Assembly: GCF_024756255.1 (NCBI RefSeq)
Contig: NZ_JANUHB010000003.1
Span: forward strand, 434,001-498,000
DNA from: Massilia agilis
GTDB taxonomy: Bacteria > Pseudomonadota > Gammaproteobacteria > Burkholderiales > Burkholderiaceae_D
Direction: 5' to 3'
Length of the DNA: 64,000 nt
Shown: positions 40,920 to 51,596 of the stretch, in pieces
Layout: the number at the start of each line of letters is the position of its first letter
How positions within the stretch are numbered: the first letter of the stretch is position 1
Translations under genes and position numbers: made by a program
Notes under the pieces: model-generated
The model's database searches: none
What the model was told of the DNA's origin: nothing
The model's input: the letters and a program-made list of their open reading frames with translations, nothing else

Positions 40920-41534
40920 ATGGCTTTGAACCCCACGCCGAAGCAAACAACGCTGCTCAAGGCCGCCGTCTTCCTGCTGGCGCTGCTGCCCCTGGCGCGT
41001 ATCGTGGTACAGGCAGGTGACCAGACCAATCCGCTGGAATTCATCACCCACGGCACCGGGGACTGGACTTTGTACCTGCTGTGCATCACGCTGGCGGTGA
41101 CGCCGGTGCGACGCCTTACCGGGCTGAACTGGCTGGTAAAGCTGCGTCGCATGCTTGGCCTGTTTGCGTTTTTTTATGCCACGCTGCACTTCGTGACCTT
41201 CATCTGGTTCGACCATTTCTTCGACCTTGCCGCGATCTGGAAGGACGTGCGCAAGCGGCCGTTCATCACGGTCGGCTTTGCGGCCTTCGTGCTGCTGGTG
41301 CCGCTGGCGGCCACCAGCACCAACGCCATGGTGCGCCGGCTCGGCGGCAAGCGCTGGCAGGCGCTGCACCGGCTCATCTACCTGATCGCGCCGCTCGGCG
41401 TGCTGCACTACTGGTGGATGAAGGCGGCCAAGAATAATATCGGCAAGCCGATGCTGTTCGCGGTGATCGTCGCGTTGCTGCTGGCCGTGCGGCTGTACTG
41501 GAATCGCGCAAAAGTGCAGCCCGCGCGCGCTTGA
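40920..41534 (+). CDS. msrQ: Heme-binding membrane subunit MsrQ
   Basis: MsrQ (YedZ) is the six-helix b-heme membrane protein that passes quinone-derived electrons to MsrP. The product is 204 residues with helices from residue 12 on and conserved histidines in ATLHFVTF, LHRLIYL and VLHYWW. It begins two bases after msrP, so translation is coupled. Confidence 0.95.
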   Translation: MALNPTPKQTTLLKAAVFLLALLPLARIVVQAGDQTNPLEFITHGTGDWTLYLLCITLAVTPVRRLTGLNWLVKLRRMLGLFAFFYATLHFVTFIWFDHFFDLAAIWKDVRKRPFITVGFAAFVLLVPLAATSTNAMVRRLGGKRWQALHRLIYLIAPLGVLHYWWMKAAKNNIGKPMLFAVIVALLLAVRLYWNRAKVQPARA

Positions 41535-41540
41535 GGGTTT

Positions 41541-41648
41541 GTAGGGTGGGCAGATTCTGCCCACGCGTTCAGACACACGCGAGGCTGCTGACACCGCGTG
41601 ACAACATACGCCTGTTGAACGCGTGGGCGGGGAACCCGCCCACCCTGC
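41541..41648. repeat. Family 2 palindromic intergenic repeat, copy 1
   Basis: Left arm GTAGGGTGGGCAGATTCTGC and right arm ending GGGAACCCGCCCACCCTGC, with ACGCGTT/AACGCGT pairing inside. First of two copies between the convergent msrQ and lysA genes. Confidence 0.8.
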
Positions 41649-41683
41649 GTCGCGGTCGCTCAACGCGTGTGATTGAGGTTTTT

Positions 41684-41757
41684 TAGGGTGGGCTCTCGAG
41701 CCCACGCGGCCGTTCACGCGGCGCGTGCCATCGCGTGGGCACAAGTGCCCACCCTAC
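41684..41757. repeat. Family 2 palindromic intergenic repeat, copy 2
   Basis: Left arm TAGGGTGGGCTCTCGAGCCC and right arm GTGGGCACAAGTGCCCACCCTAC. The left arm matches the copy at 59467 and the right arm resembles the arms at 56370, so arms are shared between copies. Confidence 0.8.
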
Positions 41758-41765
41758 ACGGCAAG

Positions 41766-43043
41766 CTATCGGATCATGGTCTCGAGCGCGTACAGTTCTT
41801 CCGGCTTCTCGCGGCGGCGCACCAGGTGCACCTTGTCGCCATCAACGATCACTTCGGCCGCGCGGCCGCGGGTGTTGTAGTTCGACGCCATCGACATGCC
41901 GTAGGCGCCGGCCGTCATCATCGCCAGCAGGTCGCCCGGCTGCACCGCCAGTTCGCGGCCGCGCGCCAGCCAGTCGCCGGATTCGCAGATCGGGCCGACC
42001 AGGTCGTAGCACAGCGCCTTGCCTTCGCGCGGGGTGACCGGCTGCACCGCCATCCAAGCTTCGTACAGGGTCGGGCGCATCATGTCGTTCATCGCCGCGT
42101 CCACCACGCAGAAGTTCTTTTCCTCGCCCGGCTTGAGGAACTCGATCGACATCAGCAGCGCGCCGGCGTTGGCCACGATCGAGCGGCCCGGCTCGAAGAT
42201 CACCTTGATCGGCTTGCCGTCGTACTTGGCGGCGCGCCAGGCGTCGATGCGCTGGAACACGCGGCCGATGTACTCGCCCACCGGCACCGGCGGCTCGTCG
42301 CCCGCCGCGCCGTAGTTCACGCCGATGCCCCCGCCAATGTCCAGGTGGTGCAGATGGATGCCCTCGGCGGCGAGCGTGTCGATCAGGTCGATCAGCTTGT
42401 CCAGCGCTTCGAGCAGCGGGGCGTCGTCCAGCAGCTGCGAGCCGATGTGGCAGTCGATGCCCGCCACTTCCAGGTGCGGCAGGCGGGCGGCGGCGCGGTA
42501 GGTGTCCAGCGCATCCGAGAAGGCCACGCCGAACTTGTTCGCTTTCAGACCGGTGGAGATATAGGGGTGCGTCTTGGCGTCCACGTCCGGGTTCACGCGC
42601 AGCGACACCTTGGCGCGCTTGCCCATCTGGCCGGCGACCTCGTTCAGGCGATGCAACTCGGGGATCGACTCGACGTTAAAGCACAGGATGCCCTTGTCGA
42701 GCGCGAGCTTCATTTCCTCGACGGTTTTGCCCACGCCCGAGAAGATCACCTTGGCCGGGTCGGCCCCGGCGGCCAGCGCGCGCAGCAGTTCGCCGCCCGA
42801 CACGATGTCAAAGCCCGCGCCTTCGCGCACCAAGAGGTCCAGCACCGCCAGGTTCGAGTTGGCCTTCATCGCATAGCACACCAGCGCATCGCGGCCACGG
42901 CAGGCGTCGGCGTAGGCGTGGAAGTTCTCCAGCAGCGCGGCCTTGGAGTAGACGTAGGTCGGGGTGCCAAACTGCTCGGCAATTTGGGACAAAGGGACGC
43001 TTTCGGCGTTCAGGACGCCGTTTTGGTACGAAAAGTGCGACAT
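41766..43043 (-). CDS. lysA: Diaminopimelate decarboxylase
   Basis: LysA decarboxylates meso-diaminopimelate to lysine, using PLP. The ATG at 43043 gives 425 residues (MSHFSYQNGV). Lys60 in CYAMKANSN forms the PLP Schiff base; HIGSQ, DIGGGIG, EPGR and CESGDWLA motifs follow. It starts two bases after the lptM stop. An in-frame extension upstream overlaps lptM and is not real. Confidence 0.96.
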   Translation of the reverse strand: MSHFSYQNGVLNAESVPLSQIAEQFGTPTYVYSKAALLENFHAYADACRGRDALVCYAMKANSNLAVLDLLVREGAGFDIVSGGELLRALAAGADPAKVIFSGVGKTVEEMKLALDKGILCFNVESIPELHRLNEVAGQMGKRAKVSLRVNPDVDAKTHPYISTGLKANKFGVAFSDALDTYRAAARLPHLEVAGIDCHIGSQLLDDAPLLEALDKLIDLIDTLAAEGIHLHHLDIGGGIGVNYGAAGDEPPVPVGEYIGRVFQRIDAWRAAKYDGKPIKVIFEPGRSIVANAGALLMSIEFLKPGEEKNFCVVDAAMNDMMRPTLYEAWMAVQPVTPREGKALCYDLVGPICESGDWLARGRELAVQPGDLLAMMTAGAYGMSMASNYNTRGRAAEVIVDGDKVHLVRRREKPEELYALETMIR

Positions 43044-43045
43044 GG

Positions 43046-43282
43046 TTACTGTTGGGTGGGGGCAGGTGTCGAGGAAACAGGGGGCAGGGAACCGGACGGT
43101 GCCTGGCCGGTGGTGGTCACGGTCGCCGGCTGCGCGCTGCCCTGCGGCGCGGCGGTCGCCGGTGCGGTGGCGACGGGCGCGCTCTTGAGCGGCGGCGGCA
43201 TGTACAGCGGACCGGGTTGGCCGCAACCGGCGAGCGCGGCGGCCAGCGCGGCGGCAAATGGGAGCGCAAATGCGGGCTTCAC
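43046..43282 (-). CDS. lptM: LPS-translocon maturation lipoprotein LptM (YifL-like)
   Basis: A 78-residue lipoprotein with signal peptide and lipobox LAGC, followed by the family hallmark GCGQPGPLYMPP and a Pro/Ala/Thr-rich tail. In E. coli LptM helps the LptD-LptE translocon mature. Location directly before lysA and next to cyaY is the standard context of this family. Confidence 0.88.
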   Translation of the reverse strand: MKPAFALPFAAALAAALAGCGQPGPLYMPPPLKSAPVATAPATAAPQGSAQPATVTTTGQAPSGSLPPVSSTPAPTQQ

Positions 43283-43328
43283 GATTGAATTAAAATCACG
43301 GTTTGATTAGCAGATCTTGGAGTGTAGC

Positions 43329-43661
43329 ATGAGCGAAACCGAATTTTTGGACCTGGCCGATTCGACCCTGGATACGATCGAAACCGCGATGGACCGGCTG
43401 AACGACGAGGATGTGCTCGACGTCGAGTGCAAGCGCAGCGGCAATGTGCTTGAGATCGAATTCATCGCCAACGGTTCGAAAATCATCGTCAACAGCCAGG
43501 CGCCGCTGCAAGAGATGTGGGTTGCGGCGCGCGCCGGCGGCTACCACTACAAGCGCGTGGACGGCCAGTGGCGCAATACGCGCGACGATTCCGAGTTCTT
43601 TGCGTCGCTGTCGAAGCTGGCCAGCGAGCAGGGTGGGGCGCAGGTGACGATCGCCGGTTAA
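43329..43661 (+). CDS. cyaY: Frataxin-like iron protein CyaY
   Basis: CyaY binds iron and modulates iron-sulfur cluster assembly by IscS. The ATG at 43329 gives 110 residues with the acidic first helix (DLADSTLDTIETAMDRL) and the beta-sheet core with QAPLQEMWVAA. A TTG four codons upstream is possible but overlaps the GGAG site. It is divergent from lptM-lysA. Confidence 0.94.
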   Translation: MSETEFLDLADSTLDTIETAMDRLNDEDVLDVECKRSGNVLEIEFIANGSKIIVNSQAPLQEMWVAARAGGYHYKRVDGQWRNTRDDSEFFASLSKLASEQGGAQVTIAG

Positions 43662-43678
43662 AACCTGTCGGCATCACA

Positions 43679-43780
43679 CGTCGTCCCGGCGCAGGCGGGG
43701 ACCCATGCTGAGCGAGCCGGACCCAGCCTCTTTGCAGTGATACCGGCTGTCTATGGGTCCCCGCCTGCGCGGGGACGACG
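43679..43780. repeat. Family 1 palindromic intergenic repeat, copy 3
   Basis: Arms CGTCGTCCCGGCGCAGGCGG and TCCCCGCCTGCGCGGGGACGACG, 102 bases in total, between the convergent cyaY and mrcA genes. Confidence 0.85.
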
Positions 43781-43798
43781 TTTGGTGCTGCAGGACGC

Positions 43799-46156
<2,358 letters not shown>

Positions 46157-46445
46157 GCGTGAGGCTCTTTCGGCTTGTTGATGCGCTTCATTATAAGGCA
46201 GGGTTATCGCAGGCGGCGCGGGCTCAGCCGTTCAGGCGGCCGCGCCCGAGTGTTGTCCACAGCCTGCAATCGTAAAGTTCCAGTGAAGAAATTTCTTGTG
46301 CGCATACAACCTTATTGCTACGATCTCATGTAGTGCCTGATAAATGCGCACTAAATATCGGTTTTATAACGAACAAAATCCCGCGCGCGGGCGTTCAAAA
46401 CAAGTCGTTCTGCGAAGAACAGATGTTGCTGGAGGAAATACGCTC
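46157..46445. other. Divergent mrcA-pilM regulatory region
   Basis: 289 bases with no convincing gene. It holds the pilM promoter (46296-46324) and a TATAAT on the minus strand (46195-46190) that may serve mrcA, though no -35 is clear for it. Confidence 0.55.
46296..46324 (+). promoter_or_regulatory. Promoter of the pilMNOPQ operon
   Basis: TTGTGC (46296-46301) and TACGAT (46319-46324) with a 17-base spacer, about 115 bases before the pilM start. Confidence 0.55.
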
Positions 46446-47522
46446 GTGATCAATCTAGGTTCCTTGTTCGGCAAAGCCAACCCGCCGCTGGTCGGGGTGG
46501 ACATCAGCACGTCCGGGGTGCGCCTGGTCGAGCTGGCCGACGCCGGCAAGGGCGAGCTGCGCCTGGAACGCTGCGCCAGCGAACCGCTCCCGCGCGGCGC
46601 CGTGGTTGACGGCAACATCGAGAACATCGAGGCGGTCACCGAGGCGGTGCGCCGCGTCGTCAAGAAGAGCGGCACCAAGGCCAGGAATGTGGCGCTGGGC
46701 ATGCCGCCGGCCGCCGTGATCACCAAGAAAATCGTGCTCCCGGCCGGCATGACCGAAGACCAGCTCGAGGTCCAGGTGGAATCCGAGGCGAGCCAGTATA
46801 TCCCGTTCGCGCTCGATGAGGTGAGCCTGGACTTTGACGTGATCGGCGTGGCGCCCAATGCACCGGACGACATCGAGGTGATGCTGGCCGCCGCGCGCCG
46901 CGAAAAGGTCGAGGACCGCGCTGCGATCGCCGAGGCGGCCGGCCTGGTGCCGACCGTGATGGACATCGAATCGTACGCCGCGCGCGCCGCGCTGGACCGC
47001 ATCGTGGCGCAGATGCCGCAGGCGGGCAAGGACCAGATCGTGGCGCTGTTCCAGATCGGCGCCGGCGCCACCCACATCTCGGTGATGCTCGACGGCGAGA
47101 CGATTTACGAGCGCGAGCAGCCGTTCGGCGGCAACCAGCTGACCCAGGACATCGTGCGCGCCTACGGCCTGTCGTTCGAGGAAGCCGACACCCGCAAGAA
47201 AAACGGCGACCTGCCCGAGAACTACCAGGCCGACCTGCTCGGCCCGTTCCTGGAGAACGCCGCGCTGGAAGTGACGCGCGCGATCCAGTTCTTCTACACC
47301 TCGACCCCGTACACCCGCATCGACCAGCTGTACCTGGCCGGCGGCTGCGCGCAGGTGCCGGGCCTCTTGGACATGATTGCCAGCCGCACCCGGATCGCCA
47401 GCGCGGTGATGTCGCCGTTCAAGGGCATGCAGCTGGGGCCGGAGGTGCGCGAGCAGCAGCTCAAGGCCGAGGCGCCGGCCTACCTGGTCGCGTGCGGGCT
47501 GGCGATGCGGAGGTTTGGCTGA
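46446..47522 (+). CDS. pilM: Type IV pilus assembly protein PilM
   Basis: PilM is an actin-like cytoplasmic protein that binds PilN and links the pilus motor to the inner-membrane alignment complex. The GTG at 46446 follows GGAGGA (46431-46436) and gives 358 residues, the family length; an extension to 46344 is atypical. The FtsA-like motifs GVDISTSGVRLVEL and FQIGAGATHISV are visible. The stop overlaps the pilN start (TGATG). Confidence 0.94.
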   Translation: MINLGSLFGKANPPLVGVDISTSGVRLVELADAGKGELRLERCASEPLPRGAVVDGNIENIEAVTEAVRRVVKKSGTKARNVALGMPPAAVITKKIVLPAGMTEDQLEVQVESEASQYIPFALDEVSLDFDVIGVAPNAPDDIEVMLAAARREKVEDRAAIAEAAGLVPTVMDIESYAARAALDRIVAQMPQAGKDQIVALFQIGAGATHISVMLDGETIYEREQPFGGNQLTQDIVRAYGLSFEEADTRKKNGDLPENYQADLLGPFLENAALEVTRAIQFFYTSTPYTRIDQLYLAGGCAQVPGLLDMIASRTRIASAVMSPFKGMQLGPEVREQQLKAEAPAYLVACGLAMRRFG

Positions 47523-48166
47523 TGATCAGGATTAACCTGCTCCCGCACCGGGAAGCGAAGCGCAAGCAGAAACAGGCCGCGTTCATTGCGATGCTGGCCG
47601 CCGGCGGGGTTGCCGGCGTGGCGCTGGTGCTGCTGGTGGGCGGCTACAACGCCAGCCGCATCTCGATCCAGAACGAGCGCAACCTCGTGCTGGCCACCGC
47701 CAACGGCGAACTGGACAAGAAGATCGCGGCGATCGCCACCCTCAAGCAGGAAATCGAGGCGCTGCAGGCGCGCCAGCAGGCGGTCGAGGACCTGCAGGGC
47801 GACCGCAACCAGCCGGTGTACCTGCTCGACGAGCTGGTCAAGCAGACCCCGGAAGGGGTGTACCTGAAGATGCTCAAGCAGGACGGCCAGAAGGTGACGA
47901 TCAACGGCATCGCCCAGTCGCAGGAGCGGGTGGCCGAGCTGCTGCGCAACCTGGCGTCCGGCTCGCCGTGGCTGGAACGGCCCGACCTGAACGAGGTGAA
48001 GGCGACCACCCTGGCCCAGAGCAAGGTGGGCAAGAAGGTGGTCGAGTTCACGCTGTCGGTCAACATCAAGCGCGCGCGTGACAAGGAAGAAGCCGCCAAG
48101 GCAGGCGGCAAGGGCGGCGCCGCCGGCGCCAAGGGCAACGGCAAAGCGGACGGGAAGATCGGATGA
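47522..48166 (+). CDS. pilN: Type IV pilus assembly protein PilN
   Basis: PilN is an inner-membrane protein with a short cytoplasmic tail that binds PilM. The product is 214 residues starting MIRINLLPHREAKRK, the INLLP motif being the PilM contact. One helix (about 20-43) and a periplasmic coiled coil and ferredoxin-like fold follow; the C-terminus is a Gly/Lys/Ala-rich tail. Confidence 0.94.
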   Translation: MIRINLLPHREAKRKQKQAAFIAMLAAGGVAGVALVLLVGGYNASRISIQNERNLVLATANGELDKKIAAIATLKQEIEALQARQQAVEDLQGDRNQPVYLLDELVKQTPEGVYLKMLKQDGQKVTINGIAQSQERVAELLRNLASGSPWLERPDLNEVKATTLAQSKVGKKVVEFTLSVNIKRARDKEEAAKAGGKGGAAGAKGNGKADGKIG

Positions 48167-48840
48167 AAAGCGTGAATATCGATCTCAAACAACTTTCCGC
48201 CGACCTGTCCGCGCAATTCCAGGGACTGAAGGGGCGCCCGCCTGGCCTGTGGCCGCTGGCGCCGCGGCTCTTGTGCGCGGCCGGCGTCACCGTCGCGGTG
48301 GCGCTTGCCGGCTATTTCCTGTACTGGAGCGGCCAGTTCGAGGAGCAGGACCGCCTGGCCGCCGACGAGGTCCGGCTGCGCGGCGACTACCAGAGCAAGA
48401 TGGCGCAGGCGATCAACCTGGACGCACTCAAGGCGCAGAAGGTGCAGGTGGACCAGTACGTCGAGCGCCTCGAGAAGCAGCTGCCGAGCAAGGCCGAGAT
48501 GGCCGCGCTGCTGTCGGACATCAACCAGGCCGGCCTGGGGCGCGGCCTGCAGTTCGAGCTGTTCAAGCCGGGCCAGGTGGTGGTCAAGGACTACTACGCC
48601 GAACTGCCGATCGCGATCCGCGTCACCGGCAGCTACCACGACATCGGCTCGTTTGCGGCCGACATGGCGCACCTGCCGCGCATCGTCACACTGAACAACC
48701 TGGCGCTGGCAAGCCTGAAGGACAACCTGCTGTCGCTCGACGCGACCGCCAAGACCTTCCGCTACCTCGACCCGGATGAGGCGGCGGCGCAGCGCAAGGC
48801 GCGCGCCGACAAGAAGAAGGGCAAGGAGGACAAGAAATGA
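48163..48840 (+). CDS. pilO: Type IV pilus assembly protein PilO
   Basis: PilO pairs with PilN in the periplasmic alignment ring. The product is 225 residues with one membrane helix (about 38-55), a coiled coil and a ferredoxin-like domain (GLQFELFKPG, ELPIAIRVTGSYHDIG). The start overlaps pilN (ATGA) and the C-terminus is Lys/Asp-rich. Confidence 0.93.
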   Translation: MKSVNIDLKQLSADLSAQFQGLKGRPPGLWPLAPRLLCAAGVTVAVALAGYFLYWSGQFEEQDRLAADEVRLRGDYQSKMAQAINLDALKAQKVQVDQYVERLEKQLPSKAEMAALLSDINQAGLGRGLQFELFKPGQVVVKDYYAELPIAIRVTGSYHDIGSFAADMAHLPRIVTLNNLALASLKDNLLSLDATAKTFRYLDPDEAAAQRKARADKKKGKEDKK

Positions 48841-49358
48841 GCCGCAAACTCGTCCTTGCCTGTGCGCTCCTGCTGTCCGGCTGCGGCGACAGCGACGTGC
48901 GCGAGGTGCGCGACTGGATGGCGCAGGTGCAGAAGGACACCAAGCCGTCGGTCAAGCCGCTTTCGCCGCCCAAGGAATTCGTGCCATTCGCGTACAACGC
49001 GCGTGACGCGGTGGACCCGTTCTCCGCGCAAAAGCTGCTGGTTGAGCTGGCCAAGGCCGCCGAAACCTCGAACAACCCCAACCGGCCCGACATGAACCGG
49101 CCCAAGGAACTGCTCGAGAGCTATCCGCTGGACACCATGAAAATGGTCGGCTCGCTGCAAAAGAGCGGCATCGTGTACGCGCTGCTGCAGATCGACAAGA
49201 ACGTGTACCAGGTGAAGAGCGGCATGCGCGTGGGCCAGAACTTTGGCCTGGTGACCCGCGTGACCGAAAACGCGATCGACATCCGCGAGGTGGTGCAGGA
49301 CGCCGGTGGTGACTGGGTCGAGCGCATGGCGCGGCTGGAACTGCAGGAAAGTAAGTAA
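48837..49358 (+). CDS. pilP: Type IV pilus lipoprotein PilP
   Basis: PilP is an inner-membrane lipoprotein connecting PilNO to the secretin PilQ. The product is 173 residues with lipobox LLSGC near residue 16 and the C-terminal beta domain (DTMKMVGSL, YQVKSGMRVGQNFG). The start overlaps pilO (ATGA). Confidence 0.93.
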   Translation: MSRKLVLACALLLSGCGDSDVREVRDWMAQVQKDTKPSVKPLSPPKEFVPFAYNARDAVDPFSAQKLLVELAKAAETSNNPNRPDMNRPKELLESYPLDTMKMVGSLQKSGIVYALLQIDKNVYQVKSGMRVGQNFGLVTRVTENAIDIREVVQDAGGDWVERMARLELQESK

Positions 49359-49371
49359 GGAGACTGGGAAG

Positions 49372-51555
49372 ATGACCCGAGTTGCAAGGTATGGCCTGCC
49401 CGTGTGGCTGGCACAGTTCGCCGCGGCGCTGCTGCTGGCGCTGGCCGGCCCGGCCGCGCTGGCGCAGGACAACGCGATCGAATCGATCACCGCGAACCAG
49501 CAAGGTTCGAACGTGGTCGTCAACATCGCGATGAAGCATGCGCCGGCCAAGCTCCCGATCGGCTTTTCGATCACCAACCCGGCCCGCATCGCGCTCGACT
49601 TCGGCGCCACCGCCAACGCCACCGGCAAGAGCGCCCAGGACATCAACCTGGGCGACGTGCGCGGGGTGAACGTGGTGCAGGCCGGTGAACGCACCCGCCT
49701 GGTGCTGAACCTGAAACGCGCGCTCAACTACGCCACTGCGATCGACGGCAACTCGGTGATCGTGACGGTCGAAGGCTCGGGCGGGGTGGCGCAGGCGGTC
49801 AACGCTTCCGGCCTGCCGGTCGCCAAGCCGGATGCCGCGCAAGCGCCGCGCCAGGCCCTGCGCGACCTCGACTTTCGCCGTGGCGCCAATGGCGAAGGCC
49901 GCATCGTGGTCGACCTGCCCAACAGCCAGGTCGCAGTGGACGTGCGCCAGGTCGGCAACCAGGTGCTGGTCGACTTCCTGAACACCAGCCTGCCGCCGGC
50001 GCTGCGCCGCCGCCTGGACGTGACCGACTTCGGCACCCCGGTCACCCGCGTGACTACCGCGCCGCAGGGCGGGAACGTGCGCATGACGATCGACGCCCAC
50101 GGCCTGTGGGAGCAGAGCGTGTACCAGAGCGACACCCAGCTGGTGGTGGACGTGCGCCCGGTCAAGGAAGACCCGAACAAGCTGGCCCAGGGCAGCGGCG
50201 GCTACCGCGGCGAGAAGGTGACCTTCAATTTCCAGAACGTCGAAGTGCGCGCGGTGCTGCAGGCGATCGCCGACATCTCCGGGATCAACATCATCACCAG
50301 CGACTCGGTCAGCGGCAACCTGACCCTGCGCCTGAAGGAAGTGCCGTGGGACCAGGCGCTCGACGTGGTGCTGCAGGCCAAGGGCCTGGACATGCGCAAG
50401 AACGGCAATGTGATGTGGATCGCGCCCAAGGATGAGCTGCTCACCAAGGAAAAGCTCGAGCTCGAGCAGCGCGCCCAGATTGCCGAACTGGAGCCGCTGC
50501 GCTCGGAGGTGTTCCAGCTGAACTACCAGAAAGTGGATGCGTTCCGCACCATGCTCGGGCTCGGCGCTGGCGGCGCGGCTGCCAACACCGGTACCGGCGG
50601 CAACAACAGCGTGCTGTCCAAGCGCGGCAGCGTGATCGCCGACGCGCGCACCAACCAGCTGTTCGTGACCGATATCGCGGCCAAGATCGAGGACCTGCGC
50701 AAGCTGATCCTGAAGGTGGACGTGCCGACCAAGCAGGTGCTGATCGAGGCGCGCCTGGTCGAGGCCAACGACGGCTTCTCGCGCACCCTTGGCGCCAAGC
50801 TTGGCTTTAATGACCTGCGCACGCTGCGCGGCGGCGACTCCGGCTACCAGCTCGGCAACACCAACAACCGCCTCGCCGTCGGCGGCAACTACGAGGGCGT
50901 GGGCCAGGTCACCGGCCAGGCCAAGGGCGCCGATTCCAATGGCTACACCAACGGCCAGTTCATCAACCTGCCCGCGGCCGGCATCAACGGCGTGGCCGCG
51001 CCCTCGCTCGCGTTCTCGCTGTTCTCGCCGAGCGCCAACCGGTTCCTGAACCTGGAACTGTCGGCGCTGGAGGCGGACGGCAAGGGCCAGATCATCTCCA
51101 GCCCGCGCGTGCTGACCGAGGACAAGCACGTGGCCACGATCGAGCAGGGCATCGAGCTGCCCTACCAGACCGCCACCAGCAGCGGCGCGACCGCGATCAC
51201 GTTCAAGAAGGCCAACCTGCGGCTGGAAGTGACGCCGCAGATCACGCCTGACGGCAACGTGGTGCTGGACGTGGACGTGAGCAAGGATTCGAAGGGCGAC
51301 CAGACCCCGGCCGGCTTTGCGATCAACAACCAGCACGTGAACACGCGCACCATGATCGAAAACGGCGGCACGGTGGTGCTGGGCGGCATCTACCAGCAGA
51401 CCGACCGCAGTAACACCAACAAGGTGCCGCTGCTGGGCGACGTGCCGCTCCTGGGCTACCTGTTCAAGAACACCGGGCACGAAACGGCCAAAACCGAGCT
51501 GCTGATCTTCATCACGCCGAAGATCGTGGCGGACAAACTGGCGACGGCGCGCTGA
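49372..51555 (+). CDS. pilQ: Type IV pilus secretin PilQ
   Basis: PilQ forms the outer-membrane channel for the pilus. The ATG at 49372, nine bases after AAGGAG, gives 727 residues with a signal peptide (to about residue 32), N-terminal AMIN domains, an STN domain (VTFNFQNVEVRAVLQ), and the secretin core with QVLIEARLVEA and the C-terminal VPLLGDVPLLGYLF signature. Last gene of pilMNOPQ. Confidence 0.95.
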   Translation: MTRVARYGLPVWLAQFAAALLLALAGPAALAQDNAIESITANQQGSNVVVNIAMKHAPAKLPIGFSITNPARIALDFGATANATGKSAQDINLGDVRGVNVVQAGERTRLVLNLKRALNYATAIDGNSVIVTVEGSGGVAQAVNASGLPVAKPDAAQAPRQALRDLDFRRGANGEGRIVVDLPNSQVAVDVRQVGNQVLVDFLNTSLPPALRRRLDVTDFGTPVTRVTTAPQGGNVRMTIDAHGLWEQSVYQSDTQLVVDVRPVKEDPNKLAQGSGGYRGEKVTFNFQNVEVRAVLQAIADISGINIITSDSVSGNLTLRLKEVPWDQALDVVLQAKGLDMRKNGNVMWIAPKDELLTKEKLELEQRAQIAELEPLRSEVFQLNYQKVDAFRTMLGLGAGGAAANTGTGGNNSVLSKRGSVIADARTNQLFVTDIAAKIEDLRKLILKVDVPTKQVLIEARLVEANDGFSRTLGAKLGFNDLRTLRGGDSGYQLGNTNNRLAVGGNYEGVGQVTGQAKGADSNGYTNGQFINLPAAGINGVAAPSLAFSLFSPSANRFLNLELSALEADGKGQIISSPRVLTEDKHVATIEQGIELPYQTATSSGATAITFKKANLRLEVTPQITPDGNVVLDVDVSKDSKGDQTPAGFAINNQHVNTRTMIENGGTVVLGGIYQQTDRSNTNKVPLLGDVPLLGYLFKNTGHETAKTELLIFITPKIVADKLATAR

Positions 51556-51596
51556 ACGGCGCTGTCGGACAAGAACCAACAAGAAACCTGTCAGAC

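Noticed and set aside
41673-43310. A 545-codon plus-strand frame opposite lysA
   Set aside because: His/Arg/Val-rich shadow of lysA, with no signal or domain; lysA motifs on the minus strand are unambiguous.
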